Shown: positions 23,435-36,014 of the stretch, one piece after another
How the letters are laid out: every line of letters starts with the position of its first letter
How positions within the stretch are numbered: the first letter of the stretch is position 1
NCBI GenBank assembly: GCA_036924285.1
Contig: JAYKYS010000010.1
Location: forward strand, 12,561,001-12,625,000
Direction: 5' to 3'
Origin: Asterella californica
Taxonomy: Eukaryota; Streptophyta; Marchantiopsida; Marchantiales; Aytoniaceae
Length of the DNA stretch: 64,000 nucleotides
Translations under genes and position numbers: made by a program
The notes under the pieces: model-generated
The model's database searches: none
The model's input: the letters and a program-made list of their open reading frames with translations, nothing else
What the model was told of the DNA's origin: nothing

Positions 23435-25195
23435 ATGCTTCACTTATGAGTTCATTCTGGACGTTTTGTACTTCGAGTAAAATTAACATTTAATTTTTAT
23501 TTTCATCAGAAATTAACGTAAGATTTGTCTATAACAGATGTATTTTTCCTGATAACAACCTGTACTCCGAGAAAAAATATACTGAATAAATAAATAAGCG
23601 TCCAAAGCGTACTTCCAGCCGGGGGCCGGAAAACGCCAAGCGAGAAGAGCGGATGAGAAATTCGAAGCTTTGGTTGGTTGTTTGACGTGTTTGAGAATAT
23701 TTATTTTTAGAACAGATTAAATATAACGTGAGAGTGAATATATATGAGCGTCAATTTCATATGTATCAATAATTTTTACCAGTATATTTATAGCAGTAAG
23801 TTTTTTTGTCTCGACCTCATGTATGGAAGAGTCACACGTCAAAGATACAATACATGGGTCCGTGAGACAAGATATATTAGACGTGAATGTACTGTTCTTT
23901 TTCTGTACCAAACTTTATCACACTGGCAAGACATTTCATTTAGAGCTGAAGTATCCAGAGTTCGAATCTAGAACAAGACTCGTGTTCATGATCTGTGATC
24001 CAAACGGGAAAAAATTTAATAATACACATATAAATTGAAACTGAAATCAAATTTACACGAACTAGCTAGAGGAGTCTCTTACGGCAACCATGTGCCCAAA
24101 CCGCGTCCGTGATTGGACTAAACCAAAAATAATTCTGCTGAATGTAAAAGTAATACACTGAAAATCGTATCCAACTTGGAAGAAGTGATTAATAATAATA
24201 ATGCAACGATGTCATAGAAATATACTGAATATATGCTGAGACAGACACAAAATATAAATTTAAACAGCCTTCAGCGGAAACACGACCACGGTCTATTTAC
24301 TGTACACGATCTTCCTCCAATAACCAAACAATTCCATTGCTTTCTCTTTCGCTACCGACCCCGTATGCGCATTTGGCATGCTTGGTGATTATGCAGGTTT
24401 AATTTAGCTTGGTGATTATGGAGGCTTAATAAATTAAACCAGCATAATCAACTTCTCCATCATCTTCATGGAGAAGGTGGTAAGTTTAATTTATTATATA
24501 ATCTTTCCGATAAGAAAGATTAAGTACTAAATTATATTATTCATATTTAATGATTATTTGAAACTATATCTCCGGTCTTATAGTTTGGGCAGCGCGTGTA
24601 AAGTTCTGTACTTATGTGTTCTCTCCAAACTCACTGCAGATTTTGGTTATGATAACGTTTAATATTTATAAAATAATTTAAACTTAAATTTAAACTTACT
24701 CTAAACGGTTTATCTAACATAAATTATTAATTTTTATAATAAAGTAAATAAAATATCATTAACGAAAATGAAAAGAAAAATCTGAAAAGTATGAAAGTAA
24801 TCACTGAATCATCTCACCTTCTGGAATCAGACCATTCCTTCTATTTTCTCCCTCATACCCCGTTTTTCCCTTTCCCGGCTATCATTACCTGGGTCGTTTG
24901 GGATGTTTATTCGGTTTAAACTGATACCAAAAGTTAGCTTCTTTAAGAATTGCTATTGTATTTAACCGATAAAGTATTTCTTGAAACCGCCTTCAATTAT
25001 CAACTACCAATTACTATAGGGTTTCACCAGAGAAGCTGTCCGAACTAGCTGTACTATTTATTCACACTACGCTTTGCTTATTTTCTCTTTTTCTTGACAA
25101 AATAATTAAATATATATTAAACTTACCGCAACTGTAGTCTCGGAGATGCGTCTGTCCATGCTTCACTTATGAGCTTGTTTGGAACGTCTCGTAAC
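23435..25195. repeat. Dispersed repeat pair at 23435-23472 and 25158-25195
   Basis: Both copies contain ATGCTTCACTTATGAG, then a diverged TTSRTTYTGGAACGT-like stretch and a further match around GT(A)ACT. Similar phrases occur near 24600 and 44030. This suggests pieces of one repetitive element scattered through the intergenic regions. Confidence 0.5.
24427..24496. repeat. Nested palindrome
   Basis: Outer arms TAATAAATTAAAC (24427-24439) and GTTTAATTTATTA (24484-24496) enclose an inner perfect stem, CTTCTCCAT (24452-24460) with ATGGAGAAG (24468-24476). It lies directly after a tandem GGTGATTATG repeat. Confidence 0.9.
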
Positions 25196-28100
25196 TGTCG
25201 CTCCAGTGCTCATTCAACACATACATAAATTCGATTTTTTTGACCGCCTTACATATAATTTTCATATAACACTTAAATCCTTTCTGATAACAGAAAAGGA
25301 AGCAAAAGTTCACCAAAGGTTGTCGAGGATGAATAAGCTCTCATGTAGAATACTTGCGTATGATATGGATAACAATATGGATAGATGGATACACAAAATG
25401 ATAGATATCCGTAACATGTATATTGACATGAATATAAAGTTGCCATTGGTTTGCTAATATGGACGTGTTTTTGATCGAACAAAGTTGTCAATTCATCGAT
25501 TACTCTCAGCCCAAGAATAGCACATTTGTCAAGGATATAGTATTAGCAAGTTGATCAAACGTTGCTACCAGCTTCTTACTGCTATTCTTCTGCTTACCTT
25601 ATTCCGCAGACAAGATGGTAGGTGCCTTCCAGAGGATGCAGAAGTCTCCACTTACAATTCAGAGCACACCAAAAGCATATAGGATTTAATTTGCAACTAG
25701 TCACATCTTTACTAGATGGCAAAAGACTTTTAGTCTAATGATTTTCCATTCTTTAAATCTAAGATGTTCGCTGTTACAACCAAGTGATGGTTTTTCACTA
25801 AGAAAGTTTCTGAGGCATTTGAATGGATCATTTGGAAGTTGATTATTTTTATTTTACTGTCATGGTTAATTTTTCTTTTAAAGCCCAGTTATCATTACAA
25901 GTGTTCCTGGTTACCCGTAGATCGCATTTTATGGATTCATTTCAAAAAATTTAACCGTTATGCAGATAATAATTCTCATGATTACATCTTCATCTCAACA
26001 TAGAATCTGTAAAAATAGGAATCAAATGAAAGCTATTCACTAGCTTCACAAGTTGTGATTCATCTCTAGAAGATTGACTTAATTCGACTTTGGATCAGAG
26101 AGAAACCTGAATTAGTGTTAGTAATGAAAACTAATGCGTACGTTTAATTATTTAACATATAATTATTTCCCATATAACACTAAATGTCGTATTAAGGAGT
26201 ACTAGTGTAGTTTGATGATTTCAAAAAGTGTGAAACCCAATGATATATACCACTAATATATACTAAGTCTCAACCGTACGGAGGAATGTACAAGAAAACG
26301 CAAATTACAACTCTGGAATACAAGTGAAAACCAAAATGCAAATGCAACATTGTAGTAATTAATGCAGGTTCATGTGACACAAATTGATTTGAACAGTCTT
26401 GCTATTGATAAAAAACTGTTTGGATCTATATAACGACTCCGTATTCAATAATGCTTGTCTGGAAAATAATTCACTCTGATCTTGTGAGAACTATACGTAT
26501 TGTAAATAAATTTAAAAAACATTTGATTCGATAAGATCTAGAAAGATAGTAAACTTTAAGCTATTTGGAACAAAACAAGATTTCATGCCTTAGACTAATG
26601 GGTCAACATTTTGTATTTTGCTGATAACACTTGCGAGTCAAGTGATATTTTTTATCTCTATTTTGTTTATTTTAAAAATACTTTATTTATAAATAAAAAA
26701 TGTTTTTAAAAATTATATATATATAATACTCTATTTTTAATTTAAAATTTTACTTAAAAATAAAAAGAGCTTATTTTAGTTTTGTCAACTTTTAAAAATT
26801 TTGCTAAAAGTAATTTATTTTACTTCCACGTGTTTATAACAAAAATAATTAGTAAACCCCCAGGCTTTAGACTCCTCAAGATAGAATATAAAAGAGGTTT
26901 AAGACACAGTGCGAAACACTAAGCTCTTTCGTAACAGTTTCTGATACCTCACTTTCAAGGTTGGAGAACCGAGACAGATTGCAGCTGTTTAACACATATT
27001 AATATAATTATATAGTTTTCTTTTACTTGTGTCTCTAAACTCTAGGTTACTCTCTTTGCTTGAAATTACACACTATCATGATTTATTTAACACATATCAT
27101 AGAGTGTATCAGATATGACGCGCACATATATTCTATAATTATGAAACGGAGATGGTCAAGCGCAATTCCTGAACGTCTTAGTGTGCTTTGAACTAGTTAC
27201 AAGGGTTAGAGTCACCTGCTGGTGCTCTCATCTGGAGCACCCACCTCCTTGCCTGCGGGCCAAAGAAACAAAACAAAACTGTACCAATTAAGGAGGTGAA
27301 CGCAACGTGTGCCCACGAGACAAAACTTCAAGTTATTTTATTCCTCGTGAACCTCCAAATCTTTTCTCCCTTCAGGAGTCGTCCAAAATATTATATAGAA
27401 TGATGAGGGATACACAAATTAATTCTACCAGTGGAGAGCAACAATTTTAAATTAGCGATTGTTTGAAACCTACTGGACAGAGATCCGATAAAGTATGCAT
27501 GCACTGGGATATACACAGTGACTAAATCATATTAAGCACAGAACTTATTAACTTCTGTCCGAGGCTCACATTAAGAAAGGAAAGTGACTAGACCACGAAA
27601 CTGGAGTGGAGCTCAACGTTGTCGGAGGATCACCGAGAAAGGAAATGATAGACGAGAGAGACATTCTTGGATAGTCACACAGTACACAACGAGAGGCAAA
27701 TCAATCATCAGATGGAAAGGAACTTCATGCAAGATTGGCAGTGGCAGCATCATTGATCTGCACTGAAATGAATTTCTTGAACGCATTGATCGAAGCGGAT
27801 TATATATACTGGTCAGAGTATTCTACAGTACTGGCTGTATGTGTGGGAGAGATCTAGACTACTTACAGCAAGACTGCGGCATATCGTACATGGCGAAGAG
27901 ATGGAGAACTGAAACAAATAATGTAGGTGGAACATTCTCTCCCCGAGAGAAAACTCGTAGCGGCCGCCTGATTTTTACACTAATTATAACGATACTAAAC
28001 GTTTAGTGATTGAAATCTCCTTCCTATTGTCCTTCTCATTAGCATAGGATGCCATGCGATGCGTGCACTTCGTTGTAGACACGTACGTGTCCACATCTGA

Positions 28101-31100
28101 GTTCTCGAGAGAGAGAGAAACGTTATGGCAGTGAAGGGTGGGTGAGATGGATGATTCGGCAGGAGCAGGAACCGTTCACGACAGAGAAACAGTGCTTTAA
28201 CCTAGACTATAAGTGAAACTTCGTTGGAATCTCCTAACATGACTTTAACGTGAGATACGAGACGACCCGACAGACCCGAAAGAAACAAACATTTCTCATG
28301 AGAGAAAAAGGTGATGATAAACCTCCACGTGTAAGCAGGGCACGTGAGAGTGGGGGACTGCCTGCAAACCCAGACTCAGACCACTTGCACATCACACTAC
28401 TCGTGCGTGTGATATCGATGTCTGATCACTCTATCATTCTGATCATGTAGTAATTGATGTTGAACTTGGCGGTTTGCCCGGAACGTTCTCTCCCTGAGCC
28501 GGTAACGAAGGAAAGGAAACGGATGATAGCCAATCAGTATGTGATATCATAGCGACGTATCTGATCATGCACAAGTCACTAGTTTACCAAGCTCAGATCT
28601 GAGTTAATAGAATGCGTAACATTGGAATAACACAGTGCGTAACTAGTACTGACTTCCCACAGTGGTGAAAAAGCAAATCGAGCAGAAGATCGATCCTACA
28701 GACCCCGACGGGTTTTTGTACAAATGCTCGCTAGCTTCCGACCAAGGAGGCTAGTCGTCGAGTTTCTACACGTGCGACAGTACTGCGATCCCGAAACTTG
28801 CGAGAACAAGACAAGTTAAGGCCTCGTGTGTTCATATGAGAGAAGTATACGTAGTCTGAAGCTGACTTTCCTCTGAAGCATTCTGTGCACTTTCAGCACT
28901 CCGATGTACAACTTCAAAGATGGTAAACGACGAAGTTGAGACCTCCTATGACCACATGTAAAGTCAGAGGCCACCAGAACAGCCACTCTAACTGGAAGAT
29001 TATCATGTACCCCGCGCGTGCATCTCTCTTAACAATTAATTCTTCAGTGATGCCTTCTTTCGGTACAAACGTTAACAAGCAAACACCTTCAAACTGGATT
29101 CATCACGAATGAATTAGACTTTTGATGACGTCCGGCGTGATGACCACGAGCAGAACTCACTCAGGTACTTGCAGTTGAATTAGGTCTCAAACAGCACTGC
29201 TCCCGCTATGTTTACTCAATGTTAGGGCCGCAGGGGTTTACTGGCGGAACCTCAATGAGTTTATGATCAATAGCTGCGACTATGTCAATCTTTCAAAATA
29301 TCCTTTACTGATACGACTTCCGCTATCTTCCGCCGAACAGCACGGCAGGGCCGCCACGTGGAGAGATGGAGGTTCTGGTAATCCCGCAAAGTTCCAAGGA
29401 TTCGAAATCAAGTGAACACATGTACCCACCACATATATAACCAGCAAAAGTTAAAGCCAGATCGAGATCAAATCCTCCTAGAAGGACATATATACCTGGA
29501 ATCGACTTCTCCTGAACTCCGGCCAATCGAGTAAAGCATCGAACCTGGACGACGTAATGGCCTTCAATTGCGAAAGACAGCTGAGAGGGCTGTCCACAGC
29601 ATATTTCGCCACTCGGCTTCCGTGCGAAATCTTGGAACCTTACCGAAAGGAACAAGGAGACGCCGTGATTTGGCGTGTCCTGACAAGGCCTAGGGAGAGT
29701 TTCTTGATGGACATCATGATGTCGCTCAAGAAATCTCTATATATGTTGTGTTGTCCTAGTAGCTTAGTCGAGTTCGAGTTCTTGGCTAACTCTAATTTTG
29801 ACGTAAATTCGGCCGCGCCTCGCAATTGGGCCAATGAAGGGAAATCACATATACAAAGGAGTTTCGCGCTAGTATAGAAAATCATGCACGGTTATATTTT
29901 GACAAGAATATATCAAATTTTGAATCCCTTATACTGTGACTTAAATGCTTGGTGGTGATTTCAAGAAAGAGATAACGGAACTCTCATCATATATGTTCAA
30001 CCAACATTAAGCCACGTGAAGGAACATCCCGTCGGTTTATTCATGATTATTTTATCATGAGTGGAGTATCAGTTAAAATCACGAACATCCTCGCAGCGCT
30101 AGCATTTCAACACTATTGCCAAGAGTTATTAATTCAGAGTTCGATGTACAAATACTATTGAAAAACATTTCCAATAATTGGAGATCATTAATCTTCAGTT
30201 TCATTCTGGAATGGGAGAAATATTATCACTTAAACAAATTCTTTTCAATCGCATGATCGCGCATGCATTGCTTTACGATACCTCCAGTACGTCAGTCAGC
30301 GGATGAGCCGCCTGTTGGGTGTACACACTGCTTTCAAGAAGTGGTTCGGTTCATATCCACCACCACGTCAGCAAGGGATCAACATGTAATCTACCGCTTG
30401 AATAAACTTGGCTTTCAAACAGTGACGATCGGATTCAACATGCGGATCACAATGGCATCAATGTACGTGAGTATATCACAAGCATAAAACAGTTTGAATT
30501 TGGTTGAACCTGCTCCAGATACTGGCACGGGCAGGAAGTTCATTCTTGAACTTCGATGCTTGCCTCAAATTCGCATTCAAGTTAGCGAGCAAGAACTGGC
30601 ATCAACAACTGAGTGATAGGCCCTGAGACAAATTAAGTGGAGGATAACAGGAAGTATACGATCAGGAGACTGACGTGAAAAGATCGTGTTGAGAATCTTC
30701 CAGTTTTGCAGTTTTATCATCTGTGATTTTATCGCTCTTGCGTGAATCGTGATTGAAAGGTGGAGGGAACACCGGGAACTACTGTGCAGATCCCAAAGCC
30801 GCACGTGACCCCGCCCGACGTCCAAAATTGCGAGACTGCGCCCGAACGCTTGTTGAGACCCCACGTGGCTGCTTCAAATCCCATACTCGACGTTCAAAGC
30901 ACTAAAGTGGTCCTCCGCCACCTTCTTGGCAATATAGTTTGTGCAGTACAAATTTCTACTTTCTTTTGGTAAACGCGGAGAGGTGGGGTCGACTCAGACA
31001 GTGGCTACGTCGACATTCGCCGATCTTAGTCACGCCTGCGATTCGAATTCTTGCACACTGACCTATTCAAGAGTCAGCGGCCGGCACTGCAGAAGCTTCA

Positions 31101-34100
31101 GCTTCTTATAATTAGTGACGTAATCCACTTTTCTTCTTTACATATCTTCTCTCGCTATATCTTAGTTTGCTTTGGATACTTGACCATCTGACTCTTTTTA
31201 AAGATCCAGGGTAACGATGATATCCTACACCGAAGTTTGTTTTGTCCCGTACACACCCAGTAGTACTACATGTGTAGAAGTATAGCCCATTGATATTAAG
31301 TTGAACAAGTGCTCAGTTATCAAGATATTCGTACTAGTTATTTCATGCAAAGCATGATGGTCGCTCGTCTTACAGGGTTGAGCAGATATATATACAAAAA
31401 CAGGCTCAGAAGATATATGGCATGGCCTCGTGTTCGTGAGAGTCAAGAGTCGCGGCGCGTTGAAGACTGAGCTCGAGCGGGAAGACAAGAGTTGAAAGGC
31501 GTCGTCGACGTTATGCTATATCTGCCTAGGCCTGCTAATCCGGGAAAAGACCGACTAGGCCGGCTGGCTTTACACCATCAATCCTGAGTTCGCTTTGTGT
31601 TCACAGGTGCCAGTCTCGTGGGTTGTGGTCAATCTAATACGCCTGGAGGCTGGATGAGATGCATCAAAAGCCGTGTAGAAAGTAGGAGAGAAGAGGAAGA
31701 TTACTGCCGAGTCTGACAGCAGGTGACTGATCATGATGACCTACGGGTCCCTAGGTTAAGAACAGTGAACACACAAGAACTCCTTGTTCTTTGTTTTTTC
31801 TTTGTTTTCGTTTTGTTTTTTGAACACACAACAACTCCTTGTATGTATATACTAATTCATTGTCGAGTGACTTGAGGACTAATTCAGAATTCGTAACTTG
31901 TAAACGAGTTCTGTTAGAGGTCACCCGATTGCAAGGTTTGGTTGCTTCTGCGTCCCTGATCCATGGTTCCAAGAAAGCTAAAATTTACACGCGTAATGTT
32001 TGATCACCTTGCCTAATTAACATAAAACCGGAACAAGGTATAGAGTCTCTCACTATCAGGTATTTCCATACTTGTTTGCGTTCAACTAGACCTTGGACTA
32101 ATACTTCAATCTCCGATGCTTACTAAATTTTCTAAAATGGACACTAAATTGAGCTACATCTCCGTTACCGAGTTCGGAAGAAAGAAACGACTCAAGCGTT
32201 GTGCCCGGGGAGTTCCGGAATATACTGTTGTGACTTCCGGTCGTTTTCCAGGATTATCGGTCTTTGTCTGAAAATTTTCGAGAAAAAAGATTGAAATTTT
32301 AGTGGAAACTTGATCCAGATTTCTTGTTTCCCTTTCCATCCACCGGAAATGTACCGATTTTCGACAAAAACCTTCCCGAGTGTAGCTCAAGCGAGTTGCA
32401 CTGCATCAATATCGAAGCATAGAACCAAGTCTAGCTAGACATGATCATGAGTCATGACTTGCGGGGTTCTTACCTCGTAATATAGAATTATTATAACATG
32501 ATAGGCAGCATATTAAGGCTATCAGATCTATCCGGCTATTATTAGCTCGTAATAATGCTCATAGGCATCTGTCGATCATAATCTTATGTTTTATAGTCAT
32601 ACGAGGACATTGAAAGCAATGCTGGTTGACCACTGTTGACTCGGCGGGGCTTTTCATGTTGACAACTAGCCCTCCAAATCTTGACTACAGTACTTTGTGG
32701 TCAACACCTGTTAATCCTGATCAGCAGTGTTGAACAGTCAACAGTGCTGATTTAGTTGAATTGGTCTCTGCTCTTTTAACATGCTGATTGCCAGTCGTCC
32801 ATATTGTCGGGGCCGATGATGACCTTCTCCACTTCCGCGCGTACAATGTACCTACGGTACAGTCTCCTCTGTATATACGGGTGGGTTACCTTTCGGATGT
32901 TGTCGTGTTGACTAACAGAGAAAGTGACCTCTCATTATCTCGTTAGTTTGGAGAACCATCGAGCTCTAGCTCTGTAACGCCTTTTTCCAAACATGGGCAG
33001 TGATTAGATACCAACACGCGGCGCTGGCTGGGTCTCGGGAGCAAAGACTGAAGTGGAGTTCCAAGTACTTAACGGGATCGCGAACCCTAAAAACCAGCTT
33101 TTTTTTCATTCTTCACTGTATGCACACCAGAGAGCAGGACCAGAGAGACGGAGACTCCTCAGTTCTTCATTTCTGCGGTGTACAGAGAGCTTGAGTGCAT
33201 AGACTAGGTTACACAAGGGATAGAACATTATTAAACTCTCAGATACCTTAGTGATAAGGAGTTTACCAGTCAATTACTTTGATGAGTGGGTTATTGAGTG
33301 AGAGATCAGCACATTTAGGGTGAAGATAAGTTTTCAGGAGAGATTGGAGTTCCGAAGTTAAATTCTCATCAGAGAATTCCAGTAGTAGGAAGGATTGCCG
33401 GTCTGAGCGTTTCTCTGAGACCCTGTCAGCAAGAAAACACCGTGTAATGTATATGAGCCCGTGATTTGCTTTGTTATATGATAAGCAAGCTTGGATTGAG
33501 TGCCAACGTTGGATTGAAGCGTCTGGTGTGGATTTGACTCTATTTCGGTGTACCTTCCTATTTCTTAGCATCCACTAGGCTTCCTAGTCTTGGCTGTGGT
33601 TCTTCAAGACTTATTGCGTTCCGACTTGACCACCAGTAGCGGAAGCGCTGCCCAAATTTTACCAAACCCAAGCCTGGAATAGTTTCCACGGTATCCTGAA
33701 ATCTGAGATTAGTAGCAGAGGCCTGCCAAAGACTAGTTAGTTATTCCAAACCCGTCCGACGGTTATCCAATCCTTGGTGTTTATTAGCGGAAAGTTTAAC
33801 GAAATGGATCTGGAGACACAAATATAATACAAGGTCTTCAAGGAGGTTCACGTTCGGCGATTCATTGGCTAGAGGAGGACGACTCGATTCCGTGATCTGC
33901 GGTCGAACGTTACAGCTCTATATCAAGTATATATCTCAAACCTCTTAACAATCACGTTATAACTGAATACGTACTACGACCTCCTTAACATTAGTACAGA
34001 GTTGTGTCTTGTCTGGAGAGTTAGGATAGATATACATTTCGTCCTTCTCTAGATCTCGACTTGCAAGTTGCAGTTGAGGACGGGATGATGAGTGCAGAAA

Positions 34101-34940
34101 GTTCTCCTATTACAGTTGCGGGTCTGATCATAGTGTCCAGCAAAAGGACTTACCGGCACGATGAGACTGTTTTTAGTGTTCTTTTCCTTTTCCCTTTCGC
34201 TGCAAAGTTACATGTAGGATTCTGGTCTAAGACTTTTGAATATCGACTCAGGGAGTTCAGGTATCCCTAGCGGGCCTATCCAGGGAATACAGTGACAAAA
34301 AAGTTTTGTGAAATAAGATAAAGTTAAAGTTCACGATTAAGGAGAAATTATATCGTGTATAACTGCTAACTGACAAATACCTAGGATCAAACTTTGAACC
34401 ACTTCGAACTTTGAGACCAGATCTCTGATCTACCCCATGTACCTTCGGAGTGGCTCGAGTATATCTTCATCAGATTCCGTTATGTAGATAGAAACCTTCA
34501 AAATTCAAAGAGATAATGTAGGATTTGGGAAGTAATCATGAATCTAATAACTAAGTATGTGCACCCTCCTCGGTCGGCATACATGATGGTTAACTTTTTT
34601 CAACCTTAACCTCAATTTAGCACAGACAAATTTGAGGGGTATATTCTGCAACAAATCTGATTTTTTAATCTACCCAGGAAGGCGAATAGCTAGGCTGTTT
34701 CCTCGGTCTTGCCGCGATTAGCTAGCCATCTAGATCGCACCTTGAATTGGGGTCCGTGCTGCAGCTGTACGGGAACTACCGTACTGTCTTTGACGAGCAG
34801 ATGCGGGTCCCCGGTTGCTCCTTTCCTCTCTAGAAGGACCACATACCATATTCGGACGACTCACTACAGTTCTTGGATTCGTCAGATTGTTCAATGCATG
34901 TCTCGGTGAGGCTCGGATTAGTTTATAGAACATGGCGATT
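24831..34940. other. Ten-kilobase gene-free region
   Basis: No ORF here has a recognisable motif; the longest (29323-29655, 110 codons) looks random. Notable sites are a 16-bp palindrome TTTATTTATAAATAAA at 26682-26697, a hairpin GGTGCTC/GAGCACC at 27221-27241, a 14-bp palindrome GACACGTACGTGTC at 28078-28091 and seven CACGTG G-boxes between 28326 and 30867. There is also a 22-bp duplication (31766-31787 and 31821-31842), a TTGAC-rich segment with a near-perfect hairpin at 32622-32748, and a small GTACGG/CCGTAC hairpin near 34767. The 28-31 kb part is richer in GC and could be an unrecognised promoter or non-coding gene. Confidence 0.4.
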
Positions 34941-34941
34941 C

Positions 34942-35087
34942 ATTGTTGTTTGACTCTTAAGGAAATCAGTAAACAATAGATTTTTATCTGGAAAGTTCTT
35001 CCTGTACAGGTTTCAATGTTGTTTGACTCTTAAGGAAATCAGTAAACAATAGATTTTTATCTGGAAAGTTACTCCTATACAGGTTTC
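34942..35087. repeat. 73-bp tandem duplication
   Basis: Two nearly identical 73-bp units share TGTTGTTTGACTCTTAAGG and ACAATAGATTTTTATCTGG and differ at only a few bases. This is likely a recent tandem duplication. Confidence 0.95.
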
Positions 35088-35402
35088 AACTGGGAGCCTC
35101 TATCCCTTCTCCATTTTGATTGATTAATGCTTACTTTTCACACGCTTGCATTAAAGAGCAGGAGCAGGTCAGGTCGTGCAGAAAGTATAGTGTGGAGTAA
35201 TTTCAGGTTATAAATTTTAACTGAAAAGTGATTAACCAAGGTGGGGTGTTAACATATGGACAAGTGAATTCGATTGAGACTGTGAGTCCAGAGTTCAAAC
35301 TTCAGAGAAAAGTATGTGCGAATGAAGGCCATGACTTAGGATCCTTGTTACTCTCTAAGTCAGGCCGCATGATTATGCTTAGGGTTCTTCGAGCCTTGTA
35401 AA

Positions 35403-35626
35403 CAAGTCCAATCACTTTCGTTTAAGAGATAGCGTTTTTGTTAATTATGAAATTCATCCGGGCAAGAATGAATTGAGCATGCACTGAAATAGATGATGAA
35501 TTTCAACTAATTTTCAAGTCTAATCACCTTGGTTTAGGAGATAGTGTTTTTATTGATTTTGGCATTCATCCGGACAAGAATGAACTAAGCAGGCACTGAA
35601 ATCCATGATGAATTTCAATTAATTCA
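35403..35626. repeat. 112-bp tandem duplication
   Basis: The units at 35403-35514 and 35515-35626 share CAAGTCYAATCAC, GATAGYGTTTTTRTT, CATCCGGRCAAGAATGAA and GATGATGAATTTCAA-like blocks. They are more diverged than the 73-bp pair 300 bp upstream. Confidence 0.9.
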
Positions 35627-35922
35627 CACATGAGAATGTCGCATTTATCTGTCAAAATGTGGAGAAACTAGAGGGTCTTGTTAAAGATTTTGGAAATATA
35701 AAGTCTCATTTTTCTTTCTATTTTAGAAGAGGTTTATGTACAATACAGCATCTCTGTAGTCAATCCAGTTGATAGATCAGAATCTTTTTGGACAAACCAC
35801 GATCTATATATCTTATTTTCATAAATCATTATCTCTAAGTGTTATTCTTTGATAGAATAAATCTGAACCGTTGGATAATTCTCTTCTATTTTCATATTCT
35901 CATTTTCCTCAACGTTGTGCAA

Positions 35923-36013
35923 GCCACGAGAGTGGTCGTGGCTTCTCAGTCTCTCTCTCCTCAGTTCTACCTCGAGGAGTGGTTTAGGACTGAAAAACCA
36001 CTCCCTCTCGTGG
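35923..36013. other. Multi-stem structured segment
   Basis: Outer arms CCACGAGAG (35924-35932) and CTCTCGTGG (36005-36013) enclose a perfect 9-bp stem GAGTGGTTT/AAACCACTC (35977-35985 with 35995-36003). They compete with a local hairpin GCCACGA/TCGTGGC (35923-35942). The density of exact complements in 90 nt suggests a folded RNA or a protein-bound cruciform. There is no ORF evidence. Confidence 0.5.
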
Positions 36014-36014
36014 A

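Larger units (their letters stand above)
22389..24830. other. Upstream of PAS1: AT-rich intergenic with palindrome modules
   Basis: No gene. The first 300 bp should contain the PAS1 promoter and leader, but I saw no clear TATA box. From 22800 on, hairpin modules occur at 23315-23365 and 24427-24496, a tandem pair GGTGATTATGSAGG at about 24384-24425, and the motif CCAACTTGGAAGAAGTGATT at 24171. A word of about 38 bp (ATGCTTCACTTATGAG...) is repeated at 23435 and 25158. Confidence 0.45.
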
